From: Burkholderia ubonensis subsp. mesacidophila
GTDB taxonomy: Bacteria > Pseudomonadota > Gammaproteobacteria > Burkholderiales > Burkholderiaceae
Direction of reading: 5' to 3'
Assembly: GCF_002097715.1 (NCBI RefSeq)
Contig: NZ_CP020738.1
Location: 1,488,001-1,552,000, forward strand
Length of the DNA: 64,000 nucleotides
The position numbers were made by a program, and so were the translations under genes. The notes below the pieces were generated by a model. It saw only the letters and a program-made list of their open reading frames with translations. It was not told the origin of the DNA and made no database searches. Of this stretch, positions 1 through 8,564 are shown piece by piece. The first letter of the stretch is position 1, and every line of letters starts with the position of its first letter.

Positions 1-231
1 GTAGCCGGCGCCGCCGCCGGGCACCTTCGACATCTCGTATTGCGAATGAATGAAGCGGAGTTTCTCGTCGAGCGTCATTTTGCGCACGAGCGCGTCCGCG
101 CGCCGGTGCGCGGCGCTCGACGTGAACGAGTCGACGCTGTCGGACGCGTTGCCGAAATCGGCCGCGCCGGCACAGGCGCTGCCGCAGAAAGCCACCGCCA
201 GTGCGGCGGCTGACCAGAAAGTTGCCCCCAT
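1..231 (-). CDS. Glycoside hydrolase family 3 beta-glucosidase, N-terminal part (runs off window)
   Basis: Only the first 77 codons are inside the window. Residues 1-23 form a signal peptide (hydrophobic core AAALAVAFCGSACAGA), so the enzyme should be exported. It is followed by RADALVRKMTLDEKLRFIHS, which matches the opening of GH3 enzymes (the 'ALVxxMTLEEKxxxL' element), and a PGGGAGY stretch. GH3 enzymes release terminal sugars from beta-glucosides or related oligosaccharides. The ATG at 231 is chosen because GGAG lies 8 bases upstream on the minus strand and it gives a clean signal peptide. The catalytic residues lie outside the window, so substrate cannot be inferred. Confidence 0.8.
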   Translation of the reverse strand, partial: MGATFWSAAALAVAFCGSACAGAADFGNASDSVDSFTSSAAHRRADALVRKMTLDEKLRFIHSQYEMSKVPGGGAGY

Positions 232-463
232 GTTGCTGTCTCCATGATCGTGATGCCGGTTGTTCGGGTGAGGTCACGAGCTGCGCGCGTCCGGTGGAAT
301 CGCACCGGGTGCTTCCGGCCGGCGATGCAGGGTGGCTTCCGTGTCGGCATGCCGGGCCGGGCAGGGGATCGGAACGGCCGGTTAGGCACGGCCGGTTAGG
401 CACGATCGGTCGCGTGTCGCCGGATCGGGTGTAGCGATCCTCTGCAGCGACCAATGGTATGAA

Positions 464-498
464 TGTAGTTTGACTACAGCATCGGTGTTTATACCGAT
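464..498. promoter_or_regulatory. Two adjacent inverted repeats upstream of the GH3 gene
   Basis: TGTAGT-TTG-ACTACA (464-478) is followed two bases later by ATCGGT-GTTTAT-ACCGAT (481-498). Both arms are perfect. They lie about 235-265 bp upstream of the GH3 start at 231, in a locally AT-richer stretch, and are candidate operators for a sugar-responsive regulator. No consensus -35/-10 pair could be assigned with confidence. Confidence 0.35.
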
Positions 499-910
499 AC
501 GTCCGATTTTTTGCGTGGCTGCCGTGCGCAGCAACGAAGAAGCAGTCAACGTTCCCGGTAGGGCGTCGCGCGCGACGTAAGAAGTACCGGCGCGAACGGC
601 ATGCGGCTGGCGTTGCGACTCGCGCGCGAACCGCGCCTTCTCGATCGGGAATCGTATGGGGCAGCCGACATCGCCGCGACGATCGCGCGCGTGATGGACG
701 ACGCCGGGCTGCGCGCACGGCATCGAGGATGCGCGCAGCTTCAGCTGGCGGGCGTCCGCTCACGCGCTGCTCGGAATCGTGCTCCGCAGCGAATGAACGC
801 CGTCCGGCGTTGAAGTGTCCGGCGGCGCGTCGCAACGCAGGACGCATCCAGATTCATTGGCAGTCCATGACAATGAAATCGGAAACCGGCGCGGACGATG
901 CGCACGGCCG
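499..910. other. Gene-poor interval with a possible glycosyltransferase remnant
   Basis: No complete gene is evident. A plus-strand frame at 601-813 (70 codons) reads LDRESYGAADIAATIARVMD, which weakly resembles the C-terminal helix of MGT-type glycosyltransferases ('LTADxLAAAIRRVLDDPALR'). It has no ribosome binding site and its C-terminal part is not protein-like. It may be the relic of a deleted gene; the resemblance is impressionistic. Confidence 0.2.
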
Positions 911-1084
911 TCAGCCCGGCGACGCTGATGCGTCGGCATGCGGTGCGCCGGGAGCAGCCTCCTTCGGCTGCGCATCCGGCGCGACGGTGACGCTTGACGG
1001 CTGGATGGCGTGCTGGATCGTCGGCACGACCATCGTCGGAAAGAGGGCTGCGAGCGCGACCCAGATGATGACGCCGAAAACCAT
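911..1084 (-). CDS. Small single-span membrane protein, hypothetical
   Basis: This encodes 57 residues. An N-terminal hydrophobic segment (MVFGVIIWVALAALFPTMVV, residues 1-20) is followed by a Pro/Ala-rich tail, which suggests one membrane-anchored helix with a short disordered tail. The start at 1084 is chosen because the hydrophobic segment begins there; the longer upstream frame is Cys/Arg-rich and unlike protein. The gene is divergent from the 87-residue gene at 1368, with an FNR-like box between them. No family is recognised. Confidence 0.5.
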   Translation of the reverse strand: MVFGVIIWVALAALFPTMVVPTIQHAIQPSSVTVAPDAQPKEAAPGAPHADASASPG

Positions 1085-1206
1085 GGCTGCCTCCCGCGTG
1101 TCGAGCAAAGGGCACGCACAAAGAAGGCACGCGCACTCGTCCGCACGAATCGCGCGTGCGATATGTCCTAATCGTCCCACTCTACGGCGCAGTTTTATGC
1201 AGGGGA

Positions 1207-1220
1207 TTGATCGACCTCAA
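1207..1220. promoter_or_regulatory. FNR/ANR-like box
   Basis: TTGATCGACCTCAA matches the FNR/ANR consensus TTGAT-N4-ATCAA at nine of ten positions. It sits between the divergent starts at 1084 (minus) and 1368 (plus), 123 and 148 bp away respectively. Known in the family: FNR-type sensors activate genes under low oxygen. That this box works here is inference, but the neighbouring DksA-like, PolX, NaPRT and Ald genes fit a low-oxygen or stress block. Confidence 0.4.
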
Positions 1221-1367
1221 GCCGCCGTGCGTCAGACGATTGCGCTTCGCCTGTCATCGGGTTGACGATAGACGGTCAGACTTCCGTCAAACGGGGTTCC
1301 TACACTCGCAGGGTCAACGGCGCGCGAGCGTGACGATGAAACTCGCGCGTCGACACCGGAGCCGACG

Positions 1368-1631
1368 ATGGCATGCAACGATGAGGACGAACGCGAGCTG
1401 CGGCATGTCGCGGCGATGATCGACGAGCTGTCGCGCGTCGACGTCCGCGAGCGGTCCGGCACGACCACGGTGCTGCACCCCGCGTATTGGCGCACGCGCC
1501 TCGACGCGATCCGCGAGCGGCTGCATGCGGGCGGCCGTGCGGCGACGCTGGCGCAGACGCTGTGCGAGCGTCTCGACGAACTTGAACGAAAGCAATGGCG
1601 CGACGGTCCGAACAGAAGGCGCAAACGTTAG
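1368..1631 (+). CDS. Small charged hypothetical protein (87 aa)
   Basis: The protein is soluble and rich in acidic, basic and leucine residues, with predicted helices (RELRHVAAMIDELSRVDVRE, then YWRTRLDAIRERLHAG and TLCERLDELERKQ). It has no signal peptide or membrane segment. The start is the first ATG of a frame with normal Burkholderia codon bias and lies 148 bp downstream of the FNR-like box. I do not recognise the family. An overlapping frame from 1525 lacks this coding character. Confidence 0.5.
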   Translation: MACNDEDERELRHVAAMIDELSRVDVRERSGTTTVLHPAYWRTRLDAIRERLHAGGRAATLAQTLCERLDELERKQWRDGPNRRRKR

Positions 1632-1855
1632 CGTGCGCGGTGCGGTCCGCATGCATGGCGCACGATACGCATTGCGCTTATCGAACGCGGGATGCGAGGC
1701 CGGTCTCGACAAGCACATCGTCGGCCAATCCGGTGTTGTGGAAAGCACTCACTGTTCCGCGGAAATCATTCACGTCAAACTGCGCAGCACGGTTCGCGTC
1801 GTGACTTTCGTGCCAGAAGGCACGGCGCGCCATTCGTCACGAGGAGCTCGTCAAG

Positions 1856-2188
1856 ATGCTGACCCCGCACGAATTTTCCACGCTGCTGCTGGTCGCTCAC
1901 GCGCCGCAGCATGTCGATTGCTTCAGTCCCGATTTCGACGCGCTCGTCGCGCAGTCGTTTGTCGAACTCGTTTCCGATACGCCGGGCGAAGCGCCGCATC
2001 CGGCGCTGACGCTGCAGGGCTGCGGCCTGCTGGCGCGCATCGGCGTCGACACGTCCCGGCATCCGTCGACCGGCGTGCAGGGCGCGAGTCGCGAAGTCCG
2101 GCGCCTCGCCGCACGCAGCGCAGCACGCCAATGCGAAACGATTTCGCGTCGGTCCCCGCTTTTCGCGAACGAAGCCCGCTACACGTGA
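1856..2188 (+). CDS. Hypothetical protein, possibly C-terminally altered (110 aa)
   Basis: The N-terminal half is protein-like and helical (MLTPHEFSTLLLVAHAPQHV, then FDALVAQSFVEL and PHPALTLQGCGLLARIG). It resembles small Burkholderia proteins of about 75-90 residues of unknown function that end in a winged 'LTxxGxxLLxRI' element. After residue about 65 the composition shifts to Arg/Ser-rich (GASREVRRLAARSAARQ), so a frameshift may have extended the reading frame. The ATG at 1856 follows GAGGAGCTCGTCAAG, a plausible ribosome binding site. Function unknown. Confidence 0.45.
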   Translation: MLTPHEFSTLLLVAHAPQHVDCFSPDFDALVAQSFVELVSDTPGEAPHPALTLQGCGLLARIGVDTSRHPSTGVQGASREVRRLAARSAARQCETISRRSPLFANEARYT

Positions 2189-2368
2189 GGTCGGTCAACA
2201 CGCGCCTGCGCATTGGGTTTATGCTGCGTCGAAAGCGTCCGGCGATGTTTGGGATCGGACGCTGAAGCGGGCAGGCGGCCGGCGTTGCGCACAGCGCGCC
2301 GCGCCCGGATGTCATGCCGCCGGCCGCGTTCTTCCGCCACAGGCGGAACCCGAACAAGGAGAACGACG

Positions 2369-2761
2369 ATGGCGCTCGACGAACGCGAATGGCAAACCCT
2401 GCATCGACGGTTGACCGAGTGCGAGCAGACGCTGCGTGCGGAGATTCGCGCGAGCGAACACCAGCGCGCGTCGGAGTCGTATGCGGACCTGGCCGGCGCG
2501 GCGCCCGACGAGGGCGACGAAGCGAACGCCGACCTGTTCGTCGACGTCGATCATGCGTTGATCGGCATGAAGCTGGCGGAGCTGCGCGCGGTTGCGCGCG
2601 CATTGCAGCGGATGCGCGACGGCAGCTATGGCGATTGCGTGGACTGCGATGCGCCCGTCGGCTACGAACGCCTGCTTGCGCGGCCGACCGCGGAGCGCTG
2701 CACCATCTGCCAGAAGCTTCACGAGCGGCGGTACGCGACGGGCACGCGCCCGTCGCTCTGA
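2369..2761 (+). CDS. DksA/TraR-type C4 zinc-finger protein
   Basis: This 130-residue protein has an N-terminal coiled-coil region (residues 5-85, rich in Glu/Arg/Leu) and a C-terminal C4 zinc finger: Cys90-x2-Cys93-x17-Cys111-x2-Cys114. The family binds RNA polymerase through its secondary channel and tunes promoter choice in stringent and other stress responses, acting in the cytoplasm. The coiled-coil tip carries an acidic run (DEGDEANADLF), whereas DksA has a DxxDxA tip, so this is a short DksA-like paralogue rather than the housekeeping DksA. The start at 2369 is fixed by AAGGAGAACGACG just upstream. Confidence 0.8.
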   Translation: MALDEREWQTLHRRLTECEQTLRAEIRASEHQRASESYADLAGAAPDEGDEANADLFVDVDHALIGMKLAELRAVARALQRMRDGSYGDCVDCDAPVGYERLLARPTAERCTICQKLHERRYATGTRPSL

Positions 2762-2879
2762 CGCCGCACCTCGTCCACGCGCCGGCGTGTGTCGGCTCAA
2801 CCGGGGTGACGCGACGCGAACGACTTCAGCTATCTCACCGGCAACATCAGGGCGCACGTCGACGATTCGGGAACTGCCG

Positions 2880-3032
2880 CTCTACATCCGGCTGATGGGC
2901 AACCGCGTGCCGATCCGCGTGGAGCAGATCGCGCTGGACCGCACCGGGCCGGTGTCATTCGTCACCCACTACGACTTTTCCGCGACGACGATCGCCGAGA
3001 TGCAGGCGCGCCGCGATGCGGCCGCGGCCTGA
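2880..3032 (+). pseudogene. C-terminal remnant of a small hypothetical protein, frameshifted
   Basis: The frame LPLYIRLMGNRVPIRVEQIA, ending at a stop at 3032, looks like genuine protein, and is preceded in a different frame (about 2818-2879) by NDFSYLTGNIRAHVDDSG, which also looks like protein. Joined by one frameshift near 2875-2880 they would make one about 70-residue product, but there is no start codon upstream because an in-frame TGA lies just before NDF. The most likely reading is a decayed gene. The rest of 2762-3362 holds nothing I can support. Confidence 0.3.
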
Positions 3033-3362
3033 CTGCGCGGCGCGCAAATCGATCCGGCGGTAACGCAACCGCGCGCCCCGGTCCATACTGAAGGTGTCGT
3101 GCCGGGCGCCGTGCGGACCGATCGTCGCGCCGTCGGCCGGCGGGCGCCGCCGCCCGCGTTCCGGCACGACCTCGGCGTGCCGAGGGGCTGTCCCCGCGGA
3201 CACAGCGTCGGCGCACGCGCGTTGCCGCCCGGATTCCTGCACCGATGGCGCTGCCGGCGTAGGATGGGATCGGTCGCCCGGCGTTCGTCGTCAACGCGCC
3301 GGGCGGGCAGGCGCCGCCGCGTGGCGCGCGGCGCGATCCACGCGGAAGGAGCCACGCCGATC

Positions 3363-5150
3363 ATGTCGATCCACAATGCCGAGTGCGCGGCGGTGTTCGC
3401 CGAGATCGCCGACATGCTCGAAATCCAGGGCGCCAATCCGTTCCGGGTGCGCGCATACCGCAATGCCGCACGCACGATCGCCGACTATGGCCGCGACATT
3501 CCGACGATGATCGCGCACGGCGACGATCTCGGCCGGATTCCGTCGATCGGCGCCGACCTTGCGTCGAAGCTGCGCGAGATCGCCGCAACGGGCACCTGCG
3601 AGCTGCAGCAGACGCTGCGCCACGCGCTGCCCGCCGCGATCGTCGAGCTGCTCGACGTGCCGGGGCTCGGCGCGAAACGCGTGAAGGCGCTGCATGAAGG
3701 GCTGCACGTCGATACGCTCGAACAGCTGAAGGCCGCGGCGAAAACCGGCCGCGTGCGCGCACTGCCGGGCTTCGGCGCGAAATCCGAAGCACACCTGCTC
3801 GAAGCGATCGACGCGCGCCTCGATCATGCGCAGCAGCGTTTCCTGCTGCCGTTTGCCGAACAGTGCCTGACGCCGCTGCTCGAACGCCTGCGCGCGGTGC
3901 CGGGCGTCGGCGACACGGTGCCGGCCGGCAGCTTCCGGCGTCGGCGCGAGACCGTCGGCGACCTCGACATCCTCGTCACCGCACGCGATTCCGTCGCGGT
4001 CACCGACGCATTCGTCGGCTACGCGGAAGTCGAGCGCGTGCTCGCGAGCGGCGCGACGCGTTCGAGCGTCGTGCTGCGCAGCGGCATCCAGGTCGACCTG
4101 CGCGTCGTCGACGCCGACGCATTCGGCGCGGCGCTCGTCTACTTCACGGGGTCGAAGGCGCACAACATCGCGCTGCGCCGCATCGCGCAGGCAGGCGGCC
4201 TGAAGATCAACGAGTACGGCGTGTTCCGCGACGACGAACGGATCGCCGGCGAGACCGAAGCATCGGTCTACGAATCGATCGGACTGCGCTGGGTGCCGCC
4301 CGAGCTGCGCGAGGATCGCGGCGAGATCGACGCGTCGCGCGTCGGCCGCTTGCCGGCGCTGGTCGAGCGCGGGCAGTTGCGCGGCGACCTGCATGCGCAC
4401 GCCGGCCAAGCGGATGGCAAGGACGGCCGGGCCGGCCTGCGGGCGATGGCGGAGGCCGCTCGTGCGCGCGGGCTCGCCTATCTGGCGATCACCGATCCGG
4501 TGCAGCGGCCCGGCGGGCGCGGGTTCGACAGCGAGCGGCTCGCGCGGCGGATCGACGAGATCGACAGCGTCAACGCGTCGTACGACGATTTCGTGCTGCT
4601 GAAGGGCGTCGAGGCCGGGATACTCGAAGACGGCAGCCTCGATGTGCCGGACGACATGTTCGGCCGGCTCGATCTCGTCGTCGGCGTGGTGCGCGACGCG
4701 CTCGACCTGCCGCGTGCCGCGCAGACCGACCGCGTGCTGCGGGCGATGGACCATCCGCATTTCACGATCCTCGCGCATCCGACCGGCCGCGTGCTCGGCG
4801 AGACCGACGGGTGCGACCTCGACGTGCCGCGCGTGATCGGGCATGCGCGTGCGCGCGGCTGCTTCCTCGAACTCGATGCGCAGCCGCAGCGGCTCGACCT
4901 CGCGGACATCTGGTGTCGCGAGGCCGCGCAGGCCGGCGTGCTGGTGTCGATCGGCTCGGACGCGCAGCGCGCCGACGAACTGGACGATCTCGGCCTGGGC
5001 GTCGATCAGGCGCGGCGCGGCTGGCTGACGCGGGCCGACGTGCTGAACACGCGTACGCTTGCGCAGTTGCGGCCGCTGCTCGCGCGCACGATGGGCGCGG
5101 GCCACGCCTCGGCGCCGCGCCACGCCACGCGAAGGGGGCCTGATGGCTGA
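3363..5150 (+). CDS. polX: DNA polymerase X family protein with a degenerate PHP domain
   Basis: The 595-residue protein has the bacterial PolX layout: an 8-kDa-like HhH domain (1-90), a second HhH (95-150), a polymerase beta-type palm (160-315) and a C-terminal PHP domain (340-575). The palm carries GDLDIL with Asp200 and Asp202 plus Asp245 in VDLRVV, the two-metal nucleotidyltransferase triad. Known bacterial PolX enzymes fill short gaps in base-excision repair and use the PHP domain as a 3'-5' exonuclease or AP endonuclease. Here several PHP metal ligands are replaced: TDH is TDP (Pro379), SVHS is VVRD (Arg444) and GSDAH is GSDAQ (Gln535). Polymerase activity is therefore likely, nuclease activity doubtful. 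The ATG at 3363 follows GGAAGGAGCC; a longer upstream frame is Arg-rich and not protein-like. The stop overlaps the next gene by 8 bases. Confidence 0.9.
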   Translation: MSIHNAECAAVFAEIADMLEIQGANPFRVRAYRNAARTIADYGRDIPTMIAHGDDLGRIPSIGADLASKLREIAATGTCELQQTLRHALPAAIVELLDVPGLGAKRVKALHEGLHVDTLEQLKAAAKTGRVRALPGFGAKSEAHLLEAIDARLDHAQQRFLLPFAEQCLTPLLERLRAVPGVGDTVPAGSFRRRRETVGDLDILVTARDSVAVTDAFVGYAEVERVLASGATRSSVVLRSGIQVDLRVVDADAFGAALVYFTGSKAHNIALRRIAQAGGLKINEYGVFRDDERIAGETEASVYESIGLRWVPPELREDRGEIDASRVGRLPALVERGQLRGDLHAHAGQADGKDGRAGLRAMAEAARARGLAYLAITDPVQRPGGRGFDSERLARRIDEIDSVNASYDDFVLLKGVEAGILEDGSLDVPDDMFGRLDLVVGVVRDALDLPRAAQTDRVLRAMDHPHFTILAHPTGRVLGETDGCDLDVPRVIGHARARGCFLELDAQPQRLDLADIWCREAAQAGVLVSIGSDAQRADELDDLGLGVDQARRGWLTRADVLNTRTLAQLRPLLARTMGAGHASAPRHATRRGPDG

Positions 5151-6477
5151 CGGCGACAGCGTGCTGCTGACCGATCTCTACGAACTCACGATGTTGCAGG
5201 CGTACTTTGACGCCGGGATGAACGACGTCGCGAGCTTCGAGTTCTTCGTGCGTGAGCTGCCGCCGCAGCGCAACTTCCTGATGGCGGCGGGGCTCGCGCC
5301 CGTGCTCGATTACCTTGAGCGCGCGCGCTTCACCGACGCCGACCTCGCGGGTCTCGCGCGGACCGGGCGCTTTCGCGCCGACTTTCTCGCGTCGCTCGCG
5401 CACTGGCGGTTTACCGGCACGGTGCACGCGATGCCCGAAGGCACCGTGTGCTTCGCCGACGAGCCGATGCTGCGGATCACCGCGCCGCTGCGGGAGGCGC
5501 AGCTCGTCGAAAGCCGCGTGATGAACCTGCTGCACTACGCGACGCTCGCAGCCAGCAAGGCAGCGCGCTCGGTGCTCGCGGCGCCGGGGCGCCTGCTCGT
5601 CGATTTCGGGCTGCGCCGCGCGCACGGCGCGGAGGCGGGCCTGCTGTCCGCGCGGGCGAGCTACCTTGCGGGCTTCTCCGGAACGGCGACGGTGCTGGCC
5701 GGGATCGCGTACGGCATTCCGACGTTCGGCACGATGGCGCATTCGTACGTGCAGGCGCACGGCGACGAGGCGCAGGCGTTCGTGCATTTCGCGCGCTCGC
5801 AGCCGGACAACGCGGTGCTGCTGATCGATACCTACGACGTGGAGCAGGCCGCGCAGACGGTCGTGACGACCGCGCGCATGCTGGCGCCGGAAGGGATCGC
5901 GATCAAGGGCGTGCGTCTCGACAGCGGCGATCTCGTGATGCACGCGCGGCGCGTGCGCGAGATTCTGGACCGCGGCGGGCTCGCGGACGTGACGATCTTC
6001 GCGAGCGGCAATCTCGACGAATACGGGCTGCAGGACTTGCTGGCGCGCGGCGCGCCGATCGACGGCTTCGGCATCGGCACGCGGATGAACACGTCGTCCG
6101 ACGCGCCGTCGCTCGATTGCGCGTACAAGCTCGTCGAATACGCGGGGGGGCCGCGCCGCAAGCGCTCGGAAGGCAAGGCGACGTGGCCGGGCCGCAAGCA
6201 GGTGTTCCGGCGGCTCGGCGCGAACGGGCGGATCGACGCCGACTGCCTGGCGCTGGACGGCGACGCGCAGCCGGGCGCCGCGCTGCTGCAGCCGGTCATG
6301 ATCGATGGGGCGCGGCTCGCGTCGCCGTCGCTCGACGCGAGCCGCGCGCATGCGGCGAGCCAGCTCGCGACGCTGCCCGAGCGCACGCGTGCGCTGACGG
6401 CGGCGGAGCCGGTCGCCGTCGGGATTTCAGCGGGGTTGGCGGCGCTCGTTAAGCGGATGGACGACGGCGCTGCGTAA
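5143..6477 (+). CDS. pncB: Nicotinate phosphoribosyltransferase
   Basis: The 444-residue cytoplasmic enzyme makes nicotinate mononucleotide from nicotinate and PRPP, using ATP, in the Preiss-Handler NAD salvage route. It opens with LLTDLYELTMLQAYFDAGM, the hallmark of the family, has the substrate-binding FGLRRAHG segment near residue 160, and the phosphoribosyl-binding VRLDSGD and GFGIGTRMNTS segments. Length and order match the short-form NaPRT class. It overlaps polX by 8 bases and has GAAGGGGG inside the polX end as ribosome binding site, so the two are probably co-transcribed and translationally coupled. NAD salvage beside a repair polymerase is an unusual pairing. Confidence 0.92.
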   Translation: MADGDSVLLTDLYELTMLQAYFDAGMNDVASFEFFVRELPPQRNFLMAAGLAPVLDYLERARFTDADLAGLARTGRFRADFLASLAHWRFTGTVHAMPEGTVCFADEPMLRITAPLREAQLVESRVMNLLHYATLAASKAARSVLAAPGRLLVDFGLRRAHGAEAGLLSARASYLAGFSGTATVLAGIAYGIPTFGTMAHSYVQAHGDEAQAFVHFARSQPDNAVLLIDTYDVEQAAQTVVTTARMLAPEGIAIKGVRLDSGDLVMHARRVREILDRGGLADVTIFASGNLDEYGLQDLLARGAPIDGFGIGTRMNTSSDAPSLDCAYKLVEYAGGPRRKRSEGKATWPGRKQVFRRLGANGRIDADCLALDGDAQPGAALLQPVMIDGARLASPSLDASRAHAASQLATLPERTRALTAAEPVAVGISAGLAALVKRMDDGAA

Positions 6478-6520
6478 CGGGGCTGCGACGCGCATGTGAG
6501 GCGCCCACGCGCGGACCGTG

Positions 6521-7636
6521 TCACGCCAGCACATCCTCCGCGGGCACATAAGGCAGCCCGAGCGCGCGTGCGACCGCTTCGTAGGTGATCTGTCCGTCGC
6601 ACACGTTCAGGCCGGCGCGCAGGTGTGCGTCGTCGGCCATCGCGCGTTTCCAGCCCTTGTCGGCGAGCGCGAGCGCATGGCCGATCGTCGCGTTGTTGAG
6701 CGCGAATGTCGACGTGCGGGCCACCGCGCCGGGCATGTTCGCGACGCAATAGTGGACGACGCCGTCGACCACGTAGGTCGGCTTCGCATGCGTCGTCGCG
6801 TGCGACGTCTCGAAGCAGCCGCCCTGGTCGATCGCGACGTCGACGACCACCGCGCCGGCGCGCATCCGCGCGATCATGTCGCGCGTCACGAGCCGCGGCG
6901 CCGATGCGCCCGGCACGAGCACGGCGCCGATCACGACGTCCGCGTCGCACACTGCTTCCTCGATCGTCTGCGCGTTCGAGCAGACCGTCCCGATCCGGTT
7001 GCCGAACACCAGGTCGAGCTGCCGCAGGCGCCCGACGTTGTTGTCGAGCACCGTGACCCGCGCACCCATGCCGACGGCCATCTGCAGCGCACCCGTGCCG
7101 ACCACGCCGGCGCCCAGCACGACGACGTGCGCGGCCGCCACGCCGGGCACGCCCGCCATCAGCAGGCCCATCCCGCCGCGCGGGCTCTCGAGGTGGGTCG
7201 CCGCGACCTGGATCGACATGCGGCCGGCGACCTCGCTCATCGGCGCGAGCAGCGGCAGGCCGCCGCCTGCGCCCGTCACGGTCTCGTACGCGATGCACAC
7301 CGCGCCGGACTTGACGAGCGCCGCCGCCTGTTCCGGATCGGGGGCGAGATGCAGGTACGTATAGAGGATCTGGCCGCGCCGCAGCATCGCGCATTCGGCC
7401 GGCTGCGGCTCCTTGACCTTGATGATCATGTCGGCTTGCGCGAACACTTCGGCCGCGCCGTCGCACAGCGTCGCGCCGGCCGCGGCATAGTGTTCGTCGT
7501 GCAGCCCGATCGCCGTGCCGGCGCTGCGCTGCACCAGGACCCGATGCCCGTGACGGGTCAGTTCGCGGGTGCCGGCGGGCGTGAGCCCGACGCGGTATTC
7601 ATGGTTCTTGATCTCCTTCGGCACTCCGATCAGCAT
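6521..7636 (-). CDS. ald: Alanine dehydrogenase
   Basis: This 371-residue NAD-dependent enzyme interconverts L-alanine and pyruvate plus ammonia. It begins with the family signature MLIGVPKEIKNHEYRVGLTP, has the catalytic region IIKVKEPQ (Lys about 74) and YTYLHLAPD (His about 95), and a Rossmann NAD site VVVLGAGVVGTGALQMAVGM near residue 170. Full length for the family (about 370). GGAGGTGACCC lies just upstream of the ATG at 7636. In several bacteria Ald is induced by oxygen limitation, where it regenerates NAD from NADH. It converges on pncB with a 43-bp gap and no clear terminator. Confidence 0.93.
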   Translation of the reverse strand: MLIGVPKEIKNHEYRVGLTPAGTRELTRHGHRVLVQRSAGTAIGLHDEHYAAAGATLCDGAAEVFAQADMIIKVKEPQPAECAMLRRGQILYTYLHLAPDPEQAAALVKSGAVCIAYETVTGAGGGLPLLAPMSEVAGRMSIQVAATHLESPRGGMGLLMAGVPGVAAAHVVVLGAGVVGTGALQMAVGMGARVTVLDNNVGRLRQLDLVFGNRIGTVCSNAQTIEEAVCDADVVIGAVLVPGASAPRLVTRDMIARMRAGAVVVDVAIDQGGCFETSHATTHAKPTYVVDGVVHYCVANMPGAVARTSTFALNNATIGHALALADKGWKRAMADDAHLRAGLNVCDGQITYEAVARALGLPYVPAEDVLA

Positions 7637-7776
7637 GGGTCACCTCCACGGGCCTTCGTTATCGGTGTTCAGCGGCGGCCCGCGCGGCCGGCCGCGATCG
7701 TCCGCGCGCACGGCGGTGCGTGCGCGTCGACGCGTCCTGTCGCGGCGGCCAGTCGTGACCGCCTGTCGTGACCGAG

Positions 7777-8211
7777 TTACGCGGTCTTCGCGATCGGGTC
7801 CGCCCGTTCCGCCGGCGCTGCGTGCCCGGGGTGCGGTTCCGTGGGCTGGATGCCCGCGCCGAACCACGGCACGTCGGCCGCGAGCGACTCGGCATAGCGG
7901 GTCCAGCCGCGCGGATTGCCGGCGAACAGCTTCGCGCAGACCGGCGCGGCCAGTGCATCGCGATCGAGCTGCGCATCGAGCAGCAGCTGCGGCCACAGGC
8001 AGAACGCGTGCAGCACGGCGCTCGCGAATTCGCGCACCGTCATGCGATCGAACACGTGTTCGAGCAGCGGCAGGTCGGCAAGCATCGGCCGCGTCGCGAT
8101 CAGCGCGCCGATGGTGGCGTCGTCGCGCTCGGTTTCGAGCAGGCAACTGAGCGTACGCATCACGCTGCCGAGATGCAGCAGCAGCGCGCGGCGTTCGAGG
8201 GCTTCGTTCAT
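7777..8211 (-). CDS. Hypothetical helical protein (144 aa)
   Basis: The product is all-helical by eye: RALLLHLGSVMRTLSCLLET, ADLPLLEHVFDRMTVREFAS and AVLHAFCLWPQLLL, with a disordered Pro/Ala tail after residue 120. No signal peptide or clear membrane segment is present. The start at 8211 is chosen because GGAGG sits 9 bases upstream on the minus strand; upstream in-frame ATGs lack such a site. The gene is separated from ald by 140 bp on the same strand. I do not recognise the family. Confidence 0.6.
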   Translation of the reverse strand: MNEALERRALLLHLGSVMRTLSCLLETERDDATIGALIATRPMLADLPLLEHVFDRMTVREFASAVLHAFCLWPQLLLDAQLDRDALAAPVCAKLFAGNPRGWTRYAESLAADVPWFGAGIQPTEPHPGHAAPAERADPIAKTA

Positions 8212-8564
8212 GAAACGGTTCCTCCGGCAGGGAGGTGTGAGCGGTTTCGCGTTCATGCCTCGACTGCAGTCCTGGAATAAAAGGGTAGTAGCGTGCGGAT
8301 GGAAGTCAAGCGGCGGGCGTGCATGAATGCATCGGCGCGGAGGGAGCGACGTCGCGCGCGGTTTTTGCTGCCGTGCAGCGGAAGGCTCGGGCAAAGCGGC
8401 GCCGGCCGTTCGTTGCCTGACACCGTTGCGCCGGGCCGATTGCGACCGGACGCCGCAATGCACGGCGCGCACGATTTCGGTATCGTCATACGCTTCGCGG
8501 ATTGCAGGCCGCGCGCCGGATCGGGGGCCGGCGAACCACCCGGACACAAGGAGACGGATTCACC

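Noticed and set aside
601..813. An intact glycosyltransferase-like gene
   Set aside because: Only about 45 residues look protein-like, there is no ribosome binding site, and the C-terminal part is Arg-rich noise; kept only as a possible relic.
3291..5123. A 610-codon open frame antisense to polX
   Set aside because: It is the shadow of a GC-rich coding strand: Arg/Ala/Val/Asp-rich, no motif, no ribosome binding site, and polX beneath it is clearly real.
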